This document shows positions 1 through 5,355 of a DNA stretch of 7,805 nt, piece by piece. Made by a program: the position numbers and the translations under genes. This stretch comes from Cyanobacteria bacterium OH_SFB_17 (GTDB lineage: Bacteria; Cyanobacteriota; Vampirovibrionia; Gastranaerophilales; Gastranaerophilaceae). The notes under the pieces were generated by a model that saw only the letters and a list, made by a program, of their open reading frames with translations, did no database searches and was not told where the DNA came from. The stretch is from assembly GCA_023395735.1 (NCBI GenBank), contig JAEWYI010000042.1, positions 1 to 7,805 on the forward strand, read 5' to 3'. Numbering within the stretch: the first letter of the stretch is position 1; every line of letters starts with the position of its first letter.

Positions 1-37
1 TAAAAGGCCCAAAACTCAATGAGTTTTGGGCCTTTTA
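1..37. terminator. Bidirectional intrinsic terminator after pheS
   Basis: A perfect inverted repeat: arms 1-17 and 21-37 are exact reverse complements around a 3-base loop (18-20). The GC-rich core GGCCC/GGGCC is flanked by A and T runs, so a transcript on either strand makes a hairpin ending in a short U tract. It lies 17 bases past the pheS stop codon and is the obvious end of the minus-strand unit. It could equally stop a plus-strand transcript arriving from outside the window. Confidence 0.93.
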
Positions 38-54
38 TATTAAATTTAAAAATC

Positions 55-1089
55 TTAAAATTGATTCAAGAATCTGACATCATTGTTAAAGAACAAACGA
101 ATATCATCTATTGCATACTTAAGCATAGCTAGTCTTTCTACGCCCATACCGAAAGCAAAACCTGTATAAACTTCAGGATCGACACCGGATGCTTTTAGCA
201 CATTTACATCCACCATACCGGAGCCTAAAATTTCTAACCAACCGCTTCCGCTACAAGTTCTGCAACCTTTTCCGCCACACATAATGCACTGAACATCAAC
301 TTCAGCACTGGGCTCGGTGAATGGGAAGAAACTGCTTCTAAATCTTGTAACACGGCTTGATCCGAAATATAGTCTGATAAATTCGTTTAAAACCCCTTTT
401 AAATCAGCGAAAGTAATTCCTTTATCAACATAAAGTCCTTCTATTTGATGGAAGAAATTATTTTTTCTTGCATTCACAGCTTCTGAACGATAAACTCGGC
501 CTGGCGCAATTACCATAATTGGAGGTTTGCTGACTTCCATTTCTCTTACTTGCGCGTTTGAAGTTTGGCTTCTCAACACTACGTTTTGAGCAAGCTTTGT
601 ATAAAAAGTATCCTGCATATCACGAGCCGGATGGTCAAAAGGGAAATTCAACATATCAAAATTAAAATGTTCAGTTTCGACTTCTGGTGAATTTTCTGAA
701 TGAACAAGCGAAAAACCTAAAGTCTGAAAAATTGAAACAATTTCGTTGATTGTTGAGGTGATTGGGTGAATATGTCCTTGTGGAACAAATTTTCCGCTCA
801 ATGTAATATCAATTTTTTCTTTTTGCAATTTCTCGTTTAATTCTTCACGATAAATTGAATCAAATTTTTCTTTTATAGAAGATTCAAGCTTTTGCGCCAC
901 TTCGTTTGCAAAAGCACCAACAATTCTTTTGTCTTCATCAGACAAATCTTTAAGCCCTTTTTTAATTGAATTAAGCTCACCTTTTCTGCTTAGATATTTA
1001 AGTTTAATTTCTTCTATATCATCAGATGTTTTGGCGTTTTTGATATCCAAATCAGCATCATTATAAATTTTTTCTAACTGTTGTTTCAT
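55..1089 (-). CDS. pheS: Phenylalanyl-tRNA synthetase alpha subunit
   Basis: Catalytic subunit of the cytoplasmic alpha2-beta2 class II synthetase that charges tRNA-Phe with phenylalanine. At 344 residues it has the usual full length. Residues 1 to about 90 are the charged, helical tRNA-binding coiled coil. The catalytic core follows: PARDMQDTFY (154-163), LRSQTSNAQVREM (172-184), the motif 2 region GRVYRSEAVNARK (197-209) with FFHQIEGLYVD (212-222), and motif 3 GFAFGMGVERLAML (310-323). Four cysteines at 268, 271, 276 and 279 form a CxxC-x4-CxxC cluster that could bind zinc, as in many bacterial PheS proteins. The ATG is supported by the Shine-Dalgarno AGGAAGG (1097-1103) at 7 bases. It is the last gene of the minus-strand group, about 90 bases after the hydrolase gene, and has no convincing promoter of its own, so readthrough from kdsA is plausible. 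The beta-subunit gene pheT does not follow it, since a terminator comes at once; it must lie elsewhere. Identification is secure. Confidence 0.97.
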   Translation of the reverse strand: MKQQLEKIYNDADLDIKNAKTSDDIEEIKLKYLSRKGELNSIKKGLKDLSDEDKRIVGAFANEVAQKLESSIKEKFDSIYREELNEKLQKEKIDITLSGKFVPQGHIHPITSTINEIVSIFQTLGFSLVHSENSPEVETEHFNFDMLNFPFDHPARDMQDTFYTKLAQNVVLRSQTSNAQVREMEVSKPPIMVIAPGRVYRSEAVNARKNNFFHQIEGLYVDKGITFADLKGVLNEFIRLYFGSSRVTRFRSSFFPFTEPSAEVDVQCIMCGGKGCRTCSGSGWLEILGSGMVDVNVLKASGVDPEVYTGFAFGMGVERLAMLKYAIDDIRLFFNNDVRFLNQF

Positions 1090-1130
1090 TTTTATTCCTT
1101 CCTGTCCACATACTTAAGGAGTGGTTTTTA

Positions 1131-1164
1131 TGATAAAAATCGTTATATTAAAACGAATTTATCA
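1131..1164. repeat. Imperfect AT-rich inverted repeat in the pheS leader
   Basis: Arm 1131-1144 (TGATAAAAATCGTT) pairs with 1152-1164 (AACGAATTTATCA) across a 7-base loop, with one bulged base. It sits between the hydrolase stop and the pheS start. The stem is mostly A-T and no U run follows on either strand, so it is not a convincing terminator. It could be a weak operator, a pausing or processing site, or chance in AT-rich DNA. Confidence 0.35.
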
Positions 1165-1179
1165 AATAAATTATTTTTT

Positions 1180-1797
1180 CTACAAAAATTTATTATTAAT
1201 TTTCTCGTGTCCGACGGTTGTGCAAATGCCGTGCCCCGGATAAATTTTAACATTTTCATCAAGCGCAAAAATCCTTGATTGAATACTATTGACAAGTTCT
1301 TGAAAGTTTCCGCCCGGCAAATCGGTTCTTCCAACCGACTCATAAAAAATTGTATCACCTGAAAATAATTTGTCACCAATCAAAAAGCAAACACCACCTT
1401 TTGTGTGCCCCGGTGTAAATATGACTTTAATTTCTATGTTACTTAATTTTATTACTTCTTCATCTTTTAAATATCCGTCAACCTTTGCGATGCCCTCAGC
1501 TTTCAGCCCAAAATTCATTGCATGCTCGCTCATAGTATTTAAAAGAGGAACATCGGCTTCATTGATTAAAACTTTGCAATCATAATCATTTCTCAAAGAA
1601 TTTACACCCATAACATGATCGAAATGCCCGTGAGTCAACAAAAGATATTTTAACTTTGCTCCTGTCTCTTTCAACATTATTCCTATTTTTTCAGAATTTT
1701 CGGTACAATCAATCAAAACAGCTTCCTTTGAAACTTCATCAATCAATAAATAATTATTATTTTCTAAAAAACCAAAAATAAACTGTTTTAATATCAT
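1180..1797 (-). CDS. MBL-fold hydrolase, glyoxalase II-like (GloC/YcbL type)
   Basis: A 205-residue, single-domain, probably cytoplasmic metallo-beta-lactamase-fold hydrolase. The metal site is complete: THGHFDH at 55-61 (H56, H58, D60, H61), H131 in TPGHTKGG, D148 in FSGDTIF and H189 in YPGHG. The short length, the GRTDLPGG segment (156-163) and the C-terminal GHEKINNKFL match what I recall of the short type II glyoxalases (E. coli YcbL/GloC), which hydrolyse S-lactoylglutathione. Relatives act on other thioesters, so the substrate here is an inference and I give no gene symbol. The classic C-terminal glutathione-binding domain of GloB is absent. Its ATG shares four bases (ATGA, 1794-1797) with the kdsA stop and has only a weak ribosome-binding site inside kdsA, so it is probably translated by coupling to kdsA. 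A functional link to Kdo synthesis is not evident. The fold is certain; the substrate is open. Confidence 0.9.
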   Translation of the reverse strand: MILKQFIFGFLENNNYLLIDEVSKEAVLIDCTENSEKIGIMLKETGAKLKYLLLTHGHFDHVMGVNSLRNDYDCKVLINEADVPLLNTMSEHAMNFGLKAEGIAKVDGYLKDEEVIKLSNIEIKVIFTPGHTKGGVCFLIGDKLFSGDTIFYESVGRTDLPGGNFQELVNSIQSRIFALDENVKIYPGHGICTTVGHEKINNKFL

Positions 1798-2612
1798 CTT
1801 ACAATCTCAAAAATATCTCTACAAACCTTAAACAATTCTTTTGCATTACCTAAAGCAATCATGTTAGGCCCATCGCAAAGCGCGTTGTCAGGGTCAGGAT
1901 GGACCTCAAAAAACAAGCCATTTGCTCCAGTTGCCATTGCAGCTTTTGCAAGAACAGGGACAAATCTTCTATCTCCACCTGAACATTCTTCTCCTGCGCC
2001 AGGCAGCTGAACGCTATGAGTTGCATCGAAAATCACAGGGTAGTTAAAACTTTGCATAATCGGTATTGCTCTAAAATCAGAAACCAAATTATTGTATCCG
2101 AAAGTTGTGCCTCTATCTGTCAACAATATATTTGAATTACCTGATTTTTCAACTTTTTTTATTAATGGAAGCATCTGCTCAGGAGCAAGAAATTGTCCTT
2201 TTTTTATGTTCACGATTTTTCCTGTTTTAGCCGATTCGACAAGCAAATCTGTTTGGCGGCATAAAAATGCAGGAATTTGGAGAATATCAGCAACTTCTGC
2301 GGCGATTGATGCCTGTTGCGGACTGTGAATATCGGTTACAATCGGCAACTCGAATTCTGATTTAATTTTTGCAAGCATTTCCAGACCTTTTTCTATTCCT
2401 GGCCCGCGATATGCGTCCAAAGACGAGCGATTAGCTTTGTCAAAAGAAGACTTAAACACAAAATTTATGTCCAGCTCATCTGTAATCTTTTTTAAACCTT
2501 CTGCAGTTTTTGCAAGTACATCCCAGTTTTCTATTACACAAGGTCCAGCTAAAATGGTAAGCTTGTCTCCGCCTATTTCAAAATTGTTTAGTTTAATTTT
2601 TTTAGTATTCAT
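1794..2612 (-). CDS. kdsA: 3-deoxy-D-manno-octulosonate 8-phosphate synthase, metal-dependent class
   Basis: Condenses phosphoenolpyruvate with D-arabinose 5-phosphate to give Kdo 8-phosphate, a committed cytoplasmic step towards the inner core of lipopolysaccharide. With the chosen start it has 272 residues, normal for the family. Diagnostic segments are LAGPCVIEN (21-29), KSSFDKANRSS (54-64), IPAFLCRQTDLL (113-124), KKGQFLAP (137-144), DRGTTFGYNNLV (166-177), DATHSVQLPG (196-205) and HPDPDNALCDGPN (238-250). C25, H199, E236 and D247 align with the metal ligands of the Aquifex enzyme; the E. coli metal-free type has Asn in place of the Cys. The frame stays open about 40 codons further upstream, but that stretch is Cys/Phe-rich, unlike KdsA, and contains the promoter, so ATG 2612 is preferred. 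No Shine-Dalgarno precedes it; the predicted transcription start falls on the ATG. First gene of the minus-strand group, coupled to the hydrolase gene by ATGA. Confidence 0.96.
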   Translation of the reverse strand: MNTKKIKLNNFEIGGDKLTILAGPCVIENWDVLAKTAEGLKKITDELDINFVFKSSFDKANRSSLDAYRGPGIEKGLEMLAKIKSEFELPIVTDIHSPQQASIAAEVADILQIPAFLCRQTDLLVESAKTGKIVNIKKGQFLAPEQMLPLIKKVEKSGNSNILLTDRGTTFGYNNLVSDFRAIPIMQSFNYPVIFDATHSVQLPGAGEECSGGDRRFVPVLAKAAMATGANGLFFEVHPDPDNALCDGPNMIALGNAKELFKVCRDIFEIVR

Positions 2613-2647
2613 AAAAGAATCATACCAAAAAAATAAACATTTGTTAA
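2613..2647 (-). promoter_or_regulatory. Sigma-70-type promoter for kdsA with extended -10
   Basis: Read on the minus strand: -35 TTAACA (2642-2647, 5 of 6 to consensus), a spacer of exactly 17 bases (2625-2641), and -10 TATGAT (2619-2624, 5 of 6) preceded by TGG, an extended -10 element. Six bases, TCTTTT, separate the -10 from the kdsA ATG, so the expected +1 is the A of ATG at 2612. This is the best promoter in the window and suggests a leaderless kdsA mRNA. Confidence 0.72.
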
Positions 2648-2663
2648 ATTTTAGCAAATATTT
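2635..2663. repeat. Operator-like dyad over the kdsA -35
   Basis: Nine-base arms AAACATTTG (2635-2643) and CAAATATTT (2655-2663), with one mismatch and an 11-base spacer. The dyad lies in the divergent intergenic region and covers the kdsA -35 box, where a regulator could affect kdsA and the divergent gene. The sequence is very AT-rich, so chance symmetry is quite possible. Confidence 0.3.
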
Positions 2664-2666
2664 ATA

Positions 2667-2693
2667 TTTACATGTTTTACTACTATGTATAAA
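2667..2693 (+). promoter_or_regulatory. Weak candidate promoter for the HELKH gene
   Basis: TTTACA (2667-2672, 5 of 6 to the -35 consensus) is followed after 15 bases by TATAAA (2688-2693). The spacer is short and the implied start, about 2700, would cut into the ribosome-binding site AGGA (2697-2700). An overlapping TACTATGTAT may serve as -10 instead. A promoter is expected here because the neighbouring gene is divergent, but the exact boxes are uncertain. Confidence 0.3.
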
Positions 2694-2696
2694 AAA

Positions 2697-2700
2697 AGGA
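2697..2700 (+). promoter_or_regulatory. Ribosome-binding site supporting the GTG start of the HELKH gene
   Basis: AGGA after a run of seven A, seven bases before GTG 2708. No in-frame ATG exists near this point, so the site decides in favour of the GTG start. Confidence 0.6.
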
Positions 2701-2707
2701 TGCTGAA

Positions 2708-3673
2708 GTGTTAAAAATTGCCCCAACTGCAAGATTGAAAAATATTACAGGCTCAAGCGAAGCAAGAGAACGCATCGCTGATTCTTTACATGCAAAAGCC
2801 ATGCAAATGATAGAAGATATTTTTGATAAAAAAGAATCGGCAGGAGAGCCGGCAATAATAACAAAAAAAGAAATTAAAAATATTTTAAAAAAAATATTTC
2901 CAGGAGTAAAAATAAACCTAATTGATTCAAAACAACCATCAATCACGCATGATACTCAAAATCTAAAATATTTTGACATTAGAACAACTTTTAGCAAAAG
3001 GTGGCTCAAACCTTTATTTCAAAGCAAATCTGGAAAAAAAATCGGCTTAATTACTAGACACTACATTAGAGACAACAACACTGGCAACTTAGGATCACTC
3101 TCACATGAATTAAAGCATCTATCAGTATATCTTGGAAATCCAAAAACATTGGCGAAATCACTTTATGTGAAAAATCGAAAAATTCGACAAGAGTTCTACG
3201 AGAAATTTCTGTACTGCGACGAAATTAACAAAAGAAATAATCCAATAAGTTACTATTCAGAATACTTGGACAAACTTCCTAACCTAAGAAAAGAATATAC
3301 AGCACACAAAATTAATCATTTTTTTAATACAAATAAGATTACAGGCGATGATAGAATAAAAACACTTCAAGACTGGCGATACAGACTTAAAGGGGAATTA
3401 GATGCATATATAAGCGGATGTAATACACAAGCACAATACATTGGGCGCAATGATACTAAAAGAATGGCACAACCTCCTTTTAATGCGACATCAAAAATCA
3501 TAAATGCTTACAAAGAAGGAATAAATGCACTACTAACAAAAACATTAACAAAAGAAACATGTGAAAATAAATATAATTTTTCAGAAAAAATTGAAGTAAT
3601 TGAAAAATTACTTGTAGAAGAAATGGCAAAAGCCGGTCACGATGTTAGCAGGTTCTCATCAAAAAATAAATAA
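2708..3673 (+). CDS. Hypothetical protein with HELKH zincin-like motif
   Basis: I do not recognise this 321-residue protein. Its clearest feature is LSHELKHLSVYLG (131-143), a good HExxH zinc-protease motif (H133, E134, H137) in a likely helix. About 93 residues later KGELDAYISG (228-237) offers E230 and D232, a possible third ligand laid out as in gluzincins such as M48 peptidases (ExxxD-like); that assignment is inference. H200 and H204 are alternative ligands. There is no signal peptide or membrane span, so it looks cytoplasmic. It is Lys/Asn-rich, with a helical N-terminal third and a charged helical C-terminus (about 293-310). The start is GTG 2708, with AGGA at 2697-2700 seven bases upstream; an ATG at 2700 is in another frame and stops almost at once. 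A run of eight A at about 2886-2893 is a possible slippage site, but the frame is intact. The gene stands alone: divergent from kdsA and 87 bases before gatB. It could be a peptidase, a toxin-like enzyme, or a protein that has kept the motif by chance. Confidence 0.8.
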   Translation: MLKIAPTARLKNITGSSEARERIADSLHAKAMQMIEDIFDKKESAGEPAIITKKEIKNILKKIFPGVKINLIDSKQPSITHDTQNLKYFDIRTTFSKRWLKPLFQSKSGKKIGLITRHYIRDNNTGNLGSLSHELKHLSVYLGNPKTLAKSLYVKNRKIRQEFYEKFLYCDEINKRNNPISYYSEYLDKLPNLRKEYTAHKINHFFNTNKITGDDRIKTLQDWRYRLKGELDAYISGCNTQAQYIGRNDTKRMAQPPFNATSKIINAYKEGINALLTKTLTKETCENKYNFSEKIEVIEKLLVEEMAKAGHDVSRFSSKNK

Positions 3674-3686
3674 AAAATTTAACATA

Positions 3687-3716
3687 ATTACACCATTTAA
3701 AACTTTGTGGTAAAAT
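3687..3716 (+). promoter_or_regulatory. Candidate extended -10 promoter for gatB
   Basis: TGG followed by TAAAAT (3711-3716) forms an extended -10. Eighteen bases upstream lies ATTACA (3687-3692, 4 of 6 to the -35 consensus). The predicted start is near 3723, leaving a leader of about 38 bases before the gatB ATG. The leader has only a weak, distant AGG (3745-3747) as ribosome-binding site. Confidence 0.45.
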
Positions 3717-3760
3717 AAATATGGTTTTAAAATATGAAATGAATAGGTAGTTAAATAAAC

Positions 3761-5206
3761 ATGGAACAAGAAATTAGAGAGAAATACGAAGTAGTTATTG
3801 GGCTAGAAGTTCATGCCCAACTAAAAACAAAGTCAAAAATATTTGCACCGGACGGAACTGAATTCGGAAACGAACAAAACACGCAAGTAAGCCCTATTAC
3901 ATTAGGTATGCCTGGAGTTTTGCCTGTTCTAAACAGAAGTGTCGTAGATATGGCTATTCTTACAGGATTAGCTCTACATTGCCAAATCCCGAATAGATGT
4001 AAATTTGACAGAAAACAATATTTCTATCCTGATCTACCAAAAGGATATCAAATTTCTCAATACGATGAACCTATTTGTATCGGTGGATATTTAGATATAA
4101 AAGGCAAAAGAATCGGAATTACAAGAGCTCACCTTGAAGAAGATGCAGGGAAACTTGTTCACGCAGGAGCTAACGGTATTGCAGGTTCAAGCTATTCATT
4201 AGTAGACTTAAACAGGGCAGGCACTCCGCTTTTAGAAATCGTCTCTGAACCAGATATGCGTTCATCTGATGAAGCAAGAGCTTATATGGAAGAATTAAGA
4301 AGCATTTTGAGATACATCGGAGTATGCGACGGAAACCTTGAGGAAGGCTCTATGAGATGTGATGCAAACATTTCAGTTATGCTGAAAGGCGCAAGTGAAT
4401 TTGGAACACGTGCAGAAATCAAAAACGTAAACAGCTTTAGAGCGCTTCAAAGAGCAATCGAATTTGAAATCGAAAGACAAATCGAACTTGTTGAAGATGG
4501 CGAAAAAGTTGTACAAGAAACAAGACTATGGGATGATAATTCAGGCGAAACTCGCTCAATGAGAGGCAAAGAAGATGCTCACGATTACAGATATTTCCCT
4601 GAGCCTGACTTGATGCCACTTGAAATATCTCGTGAATGGGTTGAAAAAATTCAGAAAACAATGCCTGAACTTCCTAACCAAAAACGTGAAAGATACCAAT
4701 CACTTGGGCTTAGCGAATATGATGCAAGTATTATTGTTGAACAACACGAGCTTGCTCTTTTCTTCGACGAAGTCATAAAACTAGGTGCAAACGTTAAAAC
4801 AAGTGTAAACTTTATTATGGGCGAAATCGCAGCATACCTTAAAGATGAAAAACTCAGTATTGGTGAAACAAAACTTTCTGTTGAAAATTTTGTTGAGCTA
4901 ATTAACCTTATCGAAAAAGGAACTATATCTAACAATATCGGTAAACAAATAATATTTACCATGTTAAAAGACGGAACAAGCGCATCAAAAATCGTTTCAG
5001 AACAAGGTCTAAGCCAAATTTCTGACGAAGGCGCAATTAAAGAAATTGTACAAAAAATCATTGACTCAAATCCGGCTCAAGTTGAAGCATACAAATCAGG
5101 AAAGACACAGCTTTTAGGCTTCTTTGTCGGACAAGTAATGAAGGAAACCAAGGGAAGAGCAAATCCTAAAACTGTTAACGAGCTTATAATCCAATTGATA
5201 GAATAG
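3761..5206 (+). CDS. gatB: Asp-tRNA(Asn)/Glu-tRNA(Gln) amidotransferase subunit B
   Basis: GatB is the tRNA-binding and kinase-like subunit of the cytoplasmic GatCAB complex. It activates the misacylated Glu-tRNA-Gln or Asp-tRNA-Asn so that ammonia released by GatA can amidate it. The 481 residues are full length. Seen in order: VIGLEVHAQL (12-21), SPITLGMPGVLPVLN (44-58), KFDRKQYFYPDLPKGYQISQ (81-100), HLEEDAGK (124-131), SLVDLNRAGTPLLEIVSEPD (146-165), GNLEEGSMRCDANIS (191-205), EIKNVNSFRAL (219-229) and YRYFPEPDLMPL (276-287). A helical linker and the C-terminal YqeY-like tRNA-binding domain follow (about 330-481), ending with LLGFFVGQVMKETKGRANPK (451-470). E16, H18 and the E126/E127 pair fall in the conserved active-site segments. 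The ATG fits the family N-terminus, although its ribosome-binding site is weak. gatA and gatC are not in the window, so the three genes are dispersed. No terminator is visible before or after it. Confidence 0.98.
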   Translation: MEQEIREKYEVVIGLEVHAQLKTKSKIFAPDGTEFGNEQNTQVSPITLGMPGVLPVLNRSVVDMAILTGLALHCQIPNRCKFDRKQYFYPDLPKGYQISQYDEPICIGGYLDIKGKRIGITRAHLEEDAGKLVHAGANGIAGSSYSLVDLNRAGTPLLEIVSEPDMRSSDEARAYMEELRSILRYIGVCDGNLEEGSMRCDANISVMLKGASEFGTRAEIKNVNSFRALQRAIEFEIERQIELVEDGEKVVQETRLWDDNSGETRSMRGKEDAHDYRYFPEPDLMPLEISREWVEKIQKTMPELPNQKRERYQSLGLSEYDASIIVEQHELALFFDEVIKLGANVKTSVNFIMGEIAAYLKDEKLSIGETKLSVENFVELINLIEKGTISNNIGKQIIFTMLKDGTSASKIVSEQGLSQISDEGAIKEIVQKIIDSNPAQVEAYKSGKTQLLGFFVGQVMKETKGRANPKTVNELIIQLIE

Positions 5207-5250
5207 TTTATATTTCTTAATAATTGGGCTAAAACTCTAAACTTTTTAAA

Positions 5251-5256
5251 TATAAT
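5251..5256 (+). promoter_or_regulatory. Consensus -10 box upstream of the SIS gene
   Basis: A perfect TATAAT lies in the gatB-SIS gap, 45 bases after the gatB stop. The best -35-like sequence, TTGGGC (5224-5229), is 21 bases away, too far for a standard promoter, so activity may need an activator or be weak. The predicted start is about 5263, nine bases before ATG 5272 and 93 before ATG 5356; this bears on which start is used. Confidence 0.45.
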
Positions 5257-5355
5257 GCCGACAATTTAAGCATGAATGAAGTGAATACATTGTCCGGCAT
5301 GAAAAAACTCCCGATTTACGGTTTTGATTTTTTTAAATTTGTGAAAGAGAGCATT

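Noticed and set aside
1131..1164. Inverted repeat as a terminator of kdsA-hydrolase
   Set aside because: The stem is weak and AT-rich and no U run follows on the minus strand, so efficient termination is unlikely.
1081..1278. 65-codon plus-strand frame across the pheS start and hydrolase end
   Set aside because: No ribosome-binding site at its start, and it is antisense to two secure genes; it is an open frame by chance.
1794..2612. DAHP synthase (related aldolase-type family) instead of KdsA
   Set aside because: KSSFDKANRSS, CRQTDLL and the THSVQLPG segment are KdsA-specific and match the Aquifex enzyme throughout.
2613..2732. A 40-residue N-terminal extension of kdsA
   Set aside because: The extension (Cys-, Phe- and Lys-rich) does not resemble any KdsA N-terminus and it overlaps a strong promoter. 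ATG 2612 gives the normal family length.
3721..3750. Nine-residue upstream frame (MVLKYEMNR) in the gatB leader
   Set aside because: It begins at or just before the predicted transcription start and has no ribosome-binding site.
5207..5355. Remains of a glutaminase domain, i.e. a broken full-length glmS
   Set aside because: gatB ends at 5206, the gap is far too small for the roughly 240-residue glutaminase domain, and none of its motifs appear there in any frame.
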